Source: JADGGV01 sp035715725 (GTDB lineage: Bacteria; Gemmatimonadota; Gemmatimonadetes; Longimicrobiales; RSA9). From it: a DNA stretch of 12,803 bases. The number at the start of each line of letters is the position of its first letter. The stretch's first letter is position 1. Shown here piece by piece: positions 1 through 6,438 of this stretch. The stretch spans positions 1 through 12,803 of the forward strand of contig DASTKT010000156.1 of the NCBI GenBank assembly GCA_035715725.1, in the 5' to 3' direction. Made by a program: the position numbers and the translations under genes. A model generated the notes under the pieces. The model made no database searches. It saw nothing but the letters and a program-made list of their open reading frames with translations, and was not told the origin of the DNA.

Positions 1-14
1 GACCAGGAGGATCG

Positions 15-656
15 ATGCCCGACGACCTCGGCTTCGCGCACCGCTTCGTCACCCCGCTCCAGCCCCAGCCACCCCTCACCCTGCTCCTCCTCCACGGCAC
101 CGGCGGCAACGAGAGCGACCTCCTCCCGCTCGGCGCCGAGCTCGCGCCCGAGGCGGCGATGATCTCGCCCCGCGGGAAGGTCCTCGAGGCCGGCGCGCCC
201 CGCTTCTTCCGACGTCTCGCCCCCGGCGTCCTCGACGTCGAGGACCTCGCCCTGCGCGCGCACGAGCTGGCCGACTTCGTCGAGCGCGCGCGCTCGCACT
301 ACGCGCTCGAGGATTCCCGGATCGTCGCCGTCGGCTACTCCAACGGGGCCAACATCGCCTCCGGCATCATGCTGCTCCGCCCCGGCCTCCTCGACGGCGC
401 GATCCTCCTCCGGCCGATGGTGCCGTTCGTCCCCGCGGAGCTGCCCGATCTCTCCGGGACCCGCGTCTTCGTCGCGGCCGGAGAGCGGGATCCGATGGTG
501 CCCCGCGCGGAGACGGAGCGCCTCGTCGCCCTGCTGGGCGATGCCGGCGCGGACGTCGAGCCGCACTGGCACCCCGGCGGGCACGAGCTGGGAAGGGAAG
601 AGATCGAGGAGGCGGGGAGGTGGCTGGAGCGCGAAGGGTTTCGCCGCTCAGCGTGA
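15..656 (+). CDS. alpha/beta hydrolase, carboxylesterase/phospholipase type
   Basis: This 213-residue protein is a single-domain serine hydrolase of the phospholipase/carboxylesterase (YpfH/MhqD-like) group, probably cytoplasmic because no signal peptide is present. An oxyanion-hole loop HGTGG (27-31) follows the first core strand. The nucleophile elbow is GYSNG with Ser109, the acid is Asp159 in GERDP, and the base is His190 in GGHELG, so the triad is complete and in the right order. The length matches the family (about 200-220). An AGGAGG ribosome site lies five bases before the ATG. The gene is convergent with the lipoprotein gene on the other strand and their ends overlap by 9 bp. Its substrate cannot be read from sequence; relatives act on small esters or on hydroquinone-type adducts. 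Family call is secure, substrate unknown. Confidence 0.93.
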   Translation: MPDDLGFAHRFVTPLQPQPPLTLLLLHGTGGNESDLLPLGAELAPEAAMISPRGKVLEAGAPRFFRRLAPGVLDVEDLALRAHELADFVERARSHYALEDSRIVAVGYSNGANIASGIMLLRPGLLDGAILLRPMVPFVPAELPDLSGTRVFVAAGERDPMVPRAETERLVALLGDAGADVEPHWHPGGHELGREEIEEAGRWLEREGFRRSA

Positions 657-998
657 TTCGTCCGTCCCGACCACGCGGCCGTCACGCACGTGGAAGACGC
701 GCACCCGCGCGCCGCTGCGGAAGATGTACTGGTCGTCCGTGCCGTTGCCCTTCGGCACCCGTGCCACCACGAACAGCGGCGCCCAGTCGTTCCACGACGC
801 CATCGCCTGCTGCGGCGTCATCCCCGGCACGACCTTCCCCTGCCGGATCGCCGCCGCGATCGCCGCCGGCGTCTCCGGATGCCGCGCCAGATACACCTCG
901 CGGTACCCCTGGGCGATCGGCCCCGACTCGTCCATCTGCAGCTGGTCGCATCCGGCCAGACCCGCGGCCAGAAGCATCACTGTAGCGAGACGGCGCAC
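648..998 (-). CDS. small lipoprotein, function unknown
   Basis: This 116-residue protein starts at a GTG preceded by GGGAGG and has a short lipoprotein signal: a basic MRR start, a hydrophobic core, then the lipobox LAGC with Cys17 as the predicted lipidation site. Residue +2 after Cys is Asp18, which in Enterobacteria retains lipoproteins in the inner membrane; whether that rule holds here is unknown. The mature part has a helix-like segment (about 26-54), a VPGMTPQQA motif (57-65) reminiscent of the GMT-turn of small SmpA/OmlA-like lipoproteins, and a strand-rich C-terminus that looks like a small beta sheet (75-112). It ends inside the 3' end of the upstream hydrolase on the opposite strand. 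The lipoprotein call is well supported; the role is unknown. Confidence 0.85.
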   Translation of the reverse strand: MRRLATVMLLAAGLAGCDQLQMDESGPIAQGYREVYLARHPETPAAIAAAIRQGKVVPGMTPQQAMASWNDWAPLFVVARVPKGNGTDDQYIFRSGARVRVFHVRDGRVVGTDESR

Positions 999-1040
999 CC
1001 GTCCTCCCTATCGCGCACGACCCGGCGCGTGGCGGTTCCA

Positions 1041-1050
1041 GGATATATCC
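1041..1050. promoter_or_regulatory. AT-rich palindrome, possible -10 or operator
   Basis: The sequence GGATATATCC is a perfect 10-bp palindrome and the only AT-rich patch in this GC-rich gap. It lies 43 bp upstream of the GTG of the minus-strand lipoprotein gene, a distance compatible with a -10 element. No well-spaced -35 partner is seen. Confidence 0.25.
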
Positions 1051-1181
1051 CCGTTGTCGCGAGCCCCGGCGATGGCAACGGCCGTGCCGGGAGAAAAGCC
1101 TTGTGGGGAGCGAAAAAGCGGGACTGGCGCGGCGATCCTCTGTAAGACTTCGCGACAGGTCGCCGGAACGGAGCGTTACAC

Positions 1182-1192
1182 GAACAATGTTC
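1182..1192. promoter_or_regulatory. GAACA-A-TGTTC dyad, possible operator
   Basis: A perfect 5-bp inverted repeat around one central base. It resembles a Gram-positive-type LexA box, but the spacing between GAAC and GTTC is three bases rather than four, so it should not be called an SOS box. Confidence 0.25.
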
Positions 1193-1341
1193 CCGCCGCC
1201 CCGCCGCCGCAAGCCCGAAGCCGCCCTCGCCCGTCGTCCCGCTCGCTCCGCCCACGTCTCGCCCGGCGAGGTCGTCCCCCGACGGCCCGGCGGTCCGCCC
1301 CGTCGCCTTCGTCGCCGCCCAACTCAGGTATTGGCAGTACG

Positions 1342-1370
1342 TTGCCGCATCGCCTGGGCGCAAACATATG
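1342..1370 (+). promoter_or_regulatory. candidate promoter for the envelope gene cluster
   Basis: TTGCCG (1342-1347) and CATATG (1365-1370) are separated by 17 bp and lie about 70 bp upstream of the first gene of the cluster. The -10 matches the sigma-70-type consensus at only three positions, so the call is tentative. Confidence 0.28.
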
Positions 1371-1437
1371 GCGGGGCGTGGAACGCGGCTTGCACCGCTC
1401 GACCACGTCGAACGCTCGTTCTGCGAGGAGGGTGAAC

Positions 1438-1926
1438 ATGGCAGTCGAACGTCGCTTTGGCGCGATGGACCGCGCCGCGGAGCGCGAGTGGAGGGTGACG
1501 CCGCGTCGCGCGGCAGAGGAGCCGCCGATCGGGGAACTGGTGAAGGGGCTGGCCGAGGATGCCGGCGAGCTGGTGCGGCAGGAGATCGCGCTGGCGAAGA
1601 TCGAGATGCGCGAGACCGTCTCGAGCATGGCGAAGGATGGGAGGTCGGTGGCGGTCGGCGGGGCGGTGGCGCTCCTCGGGGGCCTGGCGCTGACGGCGTT
1701 CCTGATCGTCCTGCTGGGGGATGCGGTCTTCGGCGACAACTACTGGCTCAGCTCGCTGATCGTGGGAGTGATCCTGCTGGGCGTCGGCTGGATGATGGCG
1801 AACCGCGGGATGAAGGACATGAAGGCGCACAGCCTGAAGCCGGAGGAGACGCTCCGGACACTGGAGGAGGACAAGCGCTGGATGGCGCAGGAGCGGGAGC
1901 GCTTCAAGCGGGAATTGACGGCCTGA
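1438..1926 (+). CDS. phage holin family (holin-X-like) membrane protein
   Basis: A 162-residue inner-membrane protein of the Actinobacteriota holin-X superfamily type (annotated elsewhere as phage holin family protein or DUF1469). The pattern is characteristic: an N-terminal helix IGELVKGLAEDAGELVRQEI (31-50) leading into ALAKIEM, two hydrophobic segments (about 70-96 and 103-122) joined by a short loop, then a charged helical tail (136-160). The open frame extends far upstream, but the ATG at 1438 has a GAGGAGG site five bases before it and is where family-like sequence begins. Despite the name, chromosomal members are not known lysis proteins; they usually sit with DUF3618 genes, as here. 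It heads a four-gene co-directional cluster. Confidence 0.88.
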   Translation: MAVERRFGAMDRAAEREWRVTPRRAAEEPPIGELVKGLAEDAGELVRQEIALAKIEMRETVSSMAKDGRSVAVGGAVALLGGLALTAFLIVLLGDAVFGDNYWLSSLIVGVILLGVGWMMANRGMKDMKAHSLKPEETLRTLEEDKRWMAQERERFKRELTA

Positions 1927-1938
1927 GGCGGAAGGGAG

Positions 1939-1963
1939 GGCGCGCCGGCTCGACCGGCGCGCC
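1939..1963 (+). other. intercistronic hairpin between the first two cluster genes
   Basis: A perfect 10-bp inverted repeat (GGCGCGCCGG at 1939-1948, its complement at 1954-1963) with a CTCGA loop starts 12 bases after the stop codon. No T tract follows, and the next gene's ribosome site is 13 bases downstream. It is therefore more likely an mRNA-stabilising or processing structure than a full terminator. Confidence 0.6.
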
Positions 1964-1990
1964 GCGAGTCCAGCCGAGAGAGGAGGAGTC

Positions 1991-2599
1991 ATGGACCGGA
2001 GCAACGAGGTCGAGTTCACGCCGGAGCCGACGAGCATGCGGGGTGTCGAGTTCACGCCGGACAGGGGCACCGAGGGGGAGCGGGGCGAGCGGGCGGGCAC
2101 CGCGGCCGGCGAGCGGACGGAGGAGATGCCGAGCCGGGCGCGGGAGATCGCGGTGGAGGCGAAGGAGACCGCGAGCCACCAGATGGCGCACCGGCTCGAC
2201 CAGGGCAAGGACCAGGTGGCGAAGACGCTGGACGAGGTGGCGCACTCGCTGATGGATTCGAGCCGGAAGCTCAGGGAGAGCGGCCACGCCAGCGGGCTGG
2301 TCGAGGGCGCGGCCGACCGGGTGCAGCGGTTCTCGGGGTTCCTGCGCGACACGGAGGTGGACGAGATGGTGGACCGCGTCCAGGGCTTCGCTCGGCGGAA
2401 TCCGGCGGTCTTCCTGGGCGGCGCGTTCGCGCTGGGCCTCGTCGGCGCGCGCTTCATCAAGAGTTCCGGTCACCGGGCGGAGCGGGGCCGGTGGGAGCGC
2501 GAAGAGCCGAGGGAGCACCGGCTCGGCGCGCGCGACGCGGTGGGTCGGCCGGGCGCGCCCGGCTACGGGGTGGGCGAGCGTAGCCGGTACGGGGGGTGA
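1991..2599 (+). CDS. single-anchor helical membrane protein (ElaB/YqjD-like architecture)
   Basis: A 202-residue protein with a polar N-terminus, a long helical middle and one membrane anchor. The ATG follows GAGGAGGAG. Residues 7-11 and 19-23 repeat VEFTP, encoded by an exact 17-bp direct repeat. Residues about 48-135 are Ala/Glu/Lys/Arg-rich helix with few prolines and include a VDRVQGFARRNPAVFLGG stretch, where Arg-Asn-Pro (136-138) marks entry into a Gly/Ala-rich membrane segment (about 138-156) ending in ARFIKSS. This helix-NP-glycine-zipper order is that of tail-anchored ElaB/YqjD proteins and of proteins found next to DUF3618 genes; homology to ElaB itself is an inference. The 45-residue tail is Arg/Gly-rich. 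The stop lies 3 bp before the next start, so the two are translationally coupled or nearly so. Confidence 0.75.
   Translation: MDRSNEVEFTPEPTSMRGVEFTPDRGTEGERGERAGTAAGERTEEMPSRAREIAVEAKETASHQMAHRLDQGKDQVAKTLDEVAHSLMDSSRKLRESGHASGLVEGAADRVQRFSGFLRDTEVDEMVDRVQGFARRNPAVFLGGAFALGLVGARFIKSSGHRAERGRWEREEPREHRLGARDAVGRPGAPGYGVGERSRYGG
2009..2061 (+). repeat. 17-bp direct repeat encoding VEFTP twice
   Basis: GTCGAGTTCACGCCGGA occurs at 2009-2025 and again at 2045-2061, a 36-bp period. It is inside the N-terminus of the 1991-2599 gene and in the same frame both times. Identity at wobble positions points to recent duplication or strong constraint. Confidence 0.85.
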
Positions 2600-2602
2600 G
2601 CC

Positions 2603-3550
2603 ATGGCGGAGCATCGGGACGAGGGCCGCGAGGCGATCCGCGCCGACATCGAGGAGACGCGGGCGCGGATGAGCCATCGGATCGACGAGTTGGGTGAGCG
2701 CCTCAATCCCAACCACCTGAAGTCGCAGCTCAAGGACAGCGTCCGGGACGCTACCATCGGGAGGGCGGAAAGAATGGCGCACGACGTCGGGGACACCGTG
2801 ACGGAGACCGGCCACACCGTGTGGGACACGATCAAGGAGAACCCGGTCCCCGCCGCGCTGGTCGGGATCGGGCTGGGCTGGCTGATCGCCAACCGGAGCC
2901 ACGCGGCGGAACGGTCGGACCTCCGGGCCCGGCGGCGCGCGTACGGCCGCGACTACTACGGCTATGGCCGGGACTACGGCTACGGCCGGGACTACTACCG
3001 TGGCTATGCGGAAACGGCCGCGGCGGGCGAGCGCGGGGTCTTCGGCGGCGAGGCCGAGTACTTCGGCTATGCCCGGGAGGCGGAGGAGCCCGGCGCGGCC
3101 GAGCGGGCCCGGGAGCGCGTCGGCGAGGTCGGCGAGCGGGTCCGGGAGACGGCCGCCGAGGCGACCGACCGGGCGCAGGAGCTCGCGGGCGAGGTCGCGG
3201 GGCGGGCTCGGCGCGTCGCGCACCAGGCGGAGGAACGGGTGAGCGACCTGGCCGACACGGCGCAGTGGCAGGCGCGCCGCCTGGAGCACCGGGTCGAGCA
3301 TTTCGTGCAGGACAATCCGCTCGCGGCCGGCGCCGCCGTCCTCGCCATGGGGCTCGCCGCCGGGATGGCGATCCCGGAATCGGAGAAGGAGGACGAGATG
3401 CTCGGCCCCGCCCGGGACCGTCTGGTCGAGCGCGCGCAGGGCACGGCGCGCGACGTTGGCGAGAGGGTGCAGCGCGTGGCGGGCGCCGTCGCGTCCAGCG
3501 CCCGGGAGACGGCGGAGGAGGCGGCGGACCGCGAGGGACTGACGAGGTGA
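2603..3550 (+). CDS. DUF3618-domain membrane protein with Gly/Tyr repeat and apolipoprotein-like helices
   Basis: A 315-residue protein. Residues 8-57 are a recognisable DUF3618 domain: AIRADIEETRARMSHRIDEL, then GERLNP and a basic helix. A first anchor follows ENP (79-97). Residues 113-135 form a Tyr/Gly/Arg/Asp repeat with YGRDY three times. Residues 162-235 are a heptad-like amphipathic helix rich in Ala, Glu and Arg (ERVGEVGERVRETAAEA), like LEA or apolipoprotein helices. A second NP motif (Asp-Asn-Pro, 237-239) opens a Gly/Ala anchor (about 238-257), followed by the typical PESEKEDEMLGPARDRL segment and another helix. The start is 3 bp after the previous stop; the site GGGGGTGAG overlaps that stop. 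The family is widespread in soil bacteria and has no established function. A structural role at the inner membrane is an inference. Confidence 0.87.
   Translation: MAEHRDEGREAIRADIEETRARMSHRIDELGERLNPNHLKSQLKDSVRDATIGRAERMAHDVGDTVTETGHTVWDTIKENPVPAALVGIGLGWLIANRSHAAERSDLRARRRAYGRDYYGYGRDYGYGRDYYRGYAETAAAGERGVFGGEAEYFGYAREAEEPGAAERARERVGEVGERVRETAAEATDRAQELAGEVAGRARRVAHQAEERVSDLADTAQWQARRLEHRVEHFVQDNPLAAGAAVLAMGLAAGMAIPESEKEDEMLGPARDRLVERAQGTARDVGERVQRVAGAVASSARETAEEAADREGLTR
2950..3008 (+). repeat. Tyr-Gly-Arg-Asp coding repeat
   Basis: Short tandem units of about 9-18 bp built on TACGGC/GGCCGGGACTAC encode the YGRDY-type repeats of the DUF3618 protein, residues 117-135. Low-complexity coding DNA of this type is prone to unit gain and loss. 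Confidence 0.65.
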
Positions 3551-3565
3551 GCCCGCCGGCTCGCA

Positions 3566-3599
3566 CGGGAGGGGGCCGGTAGTCCGGGCCCCTCTCCCG
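3566..3599 (+). terminator. GC-rich hairpin after the DUF3618 gene
   Basis: A 12-bp stem with one bulged T: 3566-3577 pairs with 3587-3599, with a 9-base loop. It lies 15 bases past the stop and 22 bases before the YihY start. There is no T tract, so it may be a partial terminator or a processing hairpin separating the helical-protein genes from the transporter-like gene. Confidence 0.45.
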
Positions 3600-3621
3600 G
3601 CTCCGGCAGGAGGCAGGGGAT

Positions 3622-4551
3622 ATGGCGGGGTGGCTGAAGCTGCTGAAGCGCACCTGGACGGAGTTCGGCGAGGACCAGTGTCCCCGACTCGCGGCGGCGC
3701 TCTCCTATGCCACGATCTTCTCGATCCCGCCGCTGCTCGTGCTGCTGCTCCTCCTGCTCGGCACCGTCCTCGATCCGACTCAGGTGCGGCAGGCGCTCGA
3801 GGGGCAGTTGTCCGGTATCGTCGGCGCAGACGCCGCGCGGCAGATCCACCAGATCCTGCAGAGCGCCCAGCGCCCCGGGATCGGCCGCGGGAGCGCCGCG
3901 CTGATCGGCTTCGGCACGCTCTTCGTCGGCGCCATCGGCGCGTTCACCGAGCTGCAGGCGGACCTGAACACGATCTGGGAGGTGAAGCCGGACCCGAAGA
4001 AAGGGGGGCTGCGGACGTTCATCGTCAAGCGCGTGCTCTCCTTCGGGCTGGTGCTCACCATCGGCTTCCTGCTCCTCGTGTCCTTCATCCTGACCACGGC
4101 GCTCGCTGCGCTGGGCGACGTCGTCGCCGCCTACCTGCCGGCGTGGATGTCCGGCGCCCTGCTCCAGGCCGCCGGTTTCGCCGTCTCCTTCGCCGTCATC
4201 ACCCTGCTCTTCGCGCTGATGTACAAGTACCTGCCGGACGCCGAGGTCGCCTGGCGCGACGTCTGGGTCGGCGCGCTCGCCACCGCCTTCCTGTTCACGG
4301 TCGGAAAGTACCTGATCGGCCTCTACCTGGCGCACAGCAATCCCGGCCGGAGCTTCGGCGCCGCCGCGTCCGTCATCCTCATCCTGGTCTGGGTCTACTA
4401 CTCGGCCAACATCCTCTTCTTCGGCGCCGAGTTCACGGAAGTCTGGGCCAGCGAGCGCGGCGCGGGCATCCGCCCGAAGCGCGGCGCGGTGCGCATCGTC
4501 ATCGAGGAGCGCCCGATGCAGCCGCCGGGGAGCGCGTCGGCCGCGGACTGA
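3622..4551 (+). CDS. YihY/BrkB family inner-membrane protein
   Basis: A 309-residue polytopic protein of the YihY/virulence factor BrkB family (formerly called RNase BN by mistake). Family marks are RLAAALSYATIFSIPPLL (22-39) at the N-terminus, TELQADLNTIWEV (109-121), ALMYKYLPDAEVAW (198-211), and GAAASVILILVWVYYSANI (246-264) followed by LFFGAEFTEVWA (265-276). About six hydrophobic segments are visible (near 34-50, 92-108, 138-162, 180-200, 213-236, 247-270). Length is normal. AGGAGG lies eight bases before the ATG. The short C-terminal tail is polar. The molecular function of the family is not settled; transport or envelope roles have been proposed. Being the fourth co-directional gene of an envelope cluster fits a membrane-maintenance role, which is an inference. 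Confidence 0.92.
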   Translation: MAGWLKLLKRTWTEFGEDQCPRLAAALSYATIFSIPPLLVLLLLLLGTVLDPTQVRQALEGQLSGIVGADAARQIHQILQSAQRPGIGRGSAALIGFGTLFVGAIGAFTELQADLNTIWEVKPDPKKGGLRTFIVKRVLSFGLVLTIGFLLLVSFILTTALAALGDVVAAYLPAWMSGALLQAAGFAVSFAVITLLFALMYKYLPDAEVAWRDVWVGALATAFLFTVGKYLIGLYLAHSNPGRSFGAAASVILILVWVYYSANILFFGAEFTEVWASERGAGIRPKRGAVRIVIEERPMQPPGSASAAD

Positions 4552-4594
4552 CTCCGCTCGGGCCGCGGCGGCGGACCGACTCCCGCCCGGCCGC
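4543..4594 (+). repeat. imperfect tandem repeat at the YihY stop codon
   Basis: The unit starting GCGGACTGACTCC (4543) recurs as GCGGACCGACTCC (4571), a 28-bp period, and a degenerate third start lies near 4598. The first copy contains the TGA stop of the YihY gene. The rest of 4552-4774 (223 bp) shows no gene; it must carry the histidine kinase leader. Confidence 0.45.
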
Positions 4595-4765
4595 TCCGCG
4601 GACCGGCACCGCGCGAGCCACGACCGCGCGCCGACGCCGTTCAAGCCGCGGCCGCGGAGCGCCGACACTTCTTTCGAGGCACGCCCGTCCGCGCCGCGTG
4701 GGTCGGCCGTGACCACCCCGGCCGTCGGTCGTCCTCTGGTGGCGAGGGTCTCGCAATCCGCCCCT

Positions 4766-4777
4766 GGAGAAGTCGTG
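4766..4777 (+). promoter_or_regulatory. ribosome site deciding the histidine kinase start
   Basis: GGAG (4766-4769) is five bases before the GTG at 4775. The upstream in-frame GTG at 4709 has no comparable site and would add 22 residues in front of the basic start of a transmembrane segment, so 4775 is preferred. Confidence 0.65.
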
Positions 4778-6283
4778 ACGCTGCGACAGCGATTCTTCTT
4801 CGCGTTCCTCGCCGTGCTGGGCCTCGTGGTCCTGCCGGGCGCGTACGGCATTTTCCGCATCCGGCAGATCGAGGAGATCGTCCGGACGCAGCGCGAGCGC
4901 GCGACCGCGGCGCAGGAAGCGCTCGGTGCATTGGAGAAGAGCGCGGTCGACGCCGGGCACCGGCTGCGCATCTACGTCGCCACGGGCGACGCGGACGCGG
5001 CCCGCCGCGTCACCGCGGCGATCACCTCCGCCCGCAACGGGCTCGACGTCCTCGCGCGGCTCGGCTTCGCCGCGCCCGATGTCGAGATGCGCCTCGACAC
5101 GCTGGACGAGGCGCTCCGCCTCACCCGCGGCCTGATGGACGCGGGGCTCACCGGCCCGGCCACCGAGTACCTGGACGCGCTGCGCCCGACGCTGGCCGAG
5201 CTCCCCCGCGCCATCACGCCCGCGCACCGCGCCGTCGAAGCGGCGAGCGCCGCCGCCGTCGCCGAGGCGGAGGCCGGCGTCGCCCACGCGAGGCTCGGGC
5301 TGTACCTCATGCTCGGCTCCGCGCTCCTCGGCGCGCTCGTCCTCGCGGTCTACGTGACGCGCGTCGTCGTGGTGCCGCTGCGCCGGCTGCAGGGCGCCAT
5401 GAGCCGCGTAGCCGGCGGCGAGTTCGACGTGCGCGTCGCGCCACCCTCGCCCCGCGCCGACGAGATCGGCGACCTGTTCCGCTCCTTCCGCACCATGGCC
5501 GAGGACCTGGCGGCGCTCGAGCGGATGCGCGCCGAGTTCGTGGGGATGGTCAGCCACGACCTGAAGAGCCCGCTGCAGACGATCCACGGCTTCGCGGAGC
5601 TGGCCGAGGCCGGCGTCTACGGACCCGCGAGCGAGCGGCTCCAGGGCGCGCAGCGCGCCATCCAGGAGGCCGCCCTCGACGTGCTCGCGCGCATCGAGCA
5701 GCTCCAGCACATCGGCTCCCTCGACGGCCGCGCGTTCCGCATCAGCCGCGGCCTCGTCAGCACCTTCGACCTGCTGCGCTCCGTCGAGGCGCGCTTCGCG
5801 CCGATCGTCCAGCGCCGGGGCATCGAGCTCGACGTGCGCCTCGACCCGGCGGCCCCCGAGACGTTCGCCGGCGACTTCAGCCACCTTCGCGACCAGGTGC
5901 TCGGCAATCTGGTGGGCAACGCCGCGAAGTTCACCGACGAGGGCGGCCGCATCGTCGTGCGGGCTTTCCCCGACCAGGGCCACCTCGTCCTCGAGGTCGA
6001 GGACACCGGCGCCGGCATCCCGGCCGACGACCTCCCGCACATCTTCGACAAGTACTTCCGCGGCCGCTCCGGCACCGCCTCCGCCGGCGCCGGCCTCGGC
6101 CTCGCCATCGCGCGGCAGATCGTCCGCCTCCACGGCGGCGAGCTGACCGCCGAGAGCGAACTCGGCCGCGGCTCCACGTTCCGCGCCCGCATCCCGCTGG
6201 CCGGCGCGGCGGGCGCGGCTCTGCCGGGGGCCCCCCGCCCCGCGGAGCGCGAGGGGCCGGCGGCGCCGATCGTCGCCGGCTGA
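4775..6283 (+). CDS. membrane sensor histidine kinase (HAMP-HisKA-HATPase)
   Basis: A 502-residue transmembrane histidine kinase. TM1 is about 8-28. The periplasmic part (29-174) is an all-helical, Ala-rich domain like a four-helix-bundle sensor. TM2 is about 175-196, followed by a HAMP linker (about 197-250) with PLRRLQGAMSRVAGGEFDVRV. The H box is FVGMVSHDLKSPLQ with His261 as phospho-acceptor. The ATPase domain has the N box GNLVGNAAKFT (Asn378, Asn382), G1 DTGAGIP (410-416), F box IFDKYFRG (423-430) and G2 GAGLGL (438-443), so it looks catalytically complete. The last 25 residues are a Pro/Ala tail. No response regulator gene adjoins it in this window. The ligand is unknown. A GTG start at 4709 is the alternative. 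Confidence 0.94.
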   Translation: MTLRQRFFFAFLAVLGLVVLPGAYGIFRIRQIEEIVRTQRERATAAQEALGALEKSAVDAGHRLRIYVATGDADAARRVTAAITSARNGLDVLARLGFAAPDVEMRLDTLDEALRLTRGLMDAGLTGPATEYLDALRPTLAELPRAITPAHRAVEAASAAAVAEAEAGVAHARLGLYLMLGSALLGALVLAVYVTRVVVVPLRRLQGAMSRVAGGEFDVRVAPPSPRADEIGDLFRSFRTMAEDLAALERMRAEFVGMVSHDLKSPLQTIHGFAELAEAGVYGPASERLQGAQRAIQEAALDVLARIEQLQHIGSLDGRAFRISRGLVSTFDLLRSVEARFAPIVQRRGIELDVRLDPAAPETFAGDFSHLRDQVLGNLVGNAAKFTDEGGRIVVRAFPDQGHLVLEVEDTGAGIPADDLPHIFDKYFRGRSGTASAGAGLGLAIARQIVRLHGGELTAESELGRGSTFRARIPLAGAAGAALPGAPRPAEREGPAAPIVAG

Positions 6284-6312
6284 GGCGCTGCGAGCGGGCC
6301 GCGCCGACAGAA

Positions 6313-6325
6313 GCGGACTGTCCGC
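6313..6325. promoter_or_regulatory. perfect GCGGAC-T-GTCCGC palindrome
   Basis: A 6-bp inverted repeat around one T, 30 bp after the kinase stop and about 110 bp before the barrel-protein start. Its short loop makes a DNA-binding site likelier than an RNA hairpin. It could be an operator for the downstream gene pair. Confidence 0.35.
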
Positions 6326-6425
6326 CGCGACTGTGCGGTGCACTTCGGCCGCGCGCTCCGGTCTTTGCGCCGACCCTCCGACACGGTGCGGGAACCAATG
6401 CGACACGGCGGTGGTAGGAGCCGAC

Positions 6426-6438
6426 GGGAGCGACTATG
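6426..6438 (+). promoter_or_regulatory. ribosome site supporting the long barrel-protein start
   Basis: GGGAG (6426-6430) sits five bases before the ATG at 6436. The next in-frame ATG (6496) has no clear site, so 6436 is preferred even though it gives an unusually long signal-peptide N-region. Confidence 0.5.

Larger units (their letters stand above)
999..1437. other. divergent intergenic region with weak promoter candidates
   Basis: This 439-bp gap separates the minus-strand lipoprotein gene from the plus-strand envelope cluster, so it should hold both promoters. I see no credible gene: the open frames crossing it translate to Arg/Pro-rich sequence without family character. It contains an AT-rich perfect palindrome (1041-1050), an imperfect dyad GAACAATGTTC (1182-1192), and a possible -35/-10 pair (1342-1370) before the cluster. 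All are low-confidence motifs. Confidence 0.6.

Noticed and set aside
1182..1192. SOS (LexA) box
   Set aside because: The half-site spacing is three rather than four bases, and no SOS gene follows.
1438..1926. Prophage holin as evidence of a prophage
   Set aside because: No other phage gene is present; chromosomal members of this family normally occur with DUF3618 genes and are holins in name only.
1904..3301. Long minus-strand open frame opposite the helical-protein genes
   Set aside because: It lies antisense to three well-supported genes, its product is Arg/Pro/Leu/Ala-rich without motifs, and it arises from GC-rich codon bias.
4709..4774. Upstream GTG start for the histidine kinase
   Set aside because: No ribosome site, and it adds residues before a normal membrane-protein N-terminus; 4775 has a good GGAG.
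4499..6406. Minus-strand open frame of more than 600 codons opposite the histidine kinase
   Set aside because: The plus-strand kinase has every family motif; the antisense product is an Ala/Gly/Arg/Asp shadow.
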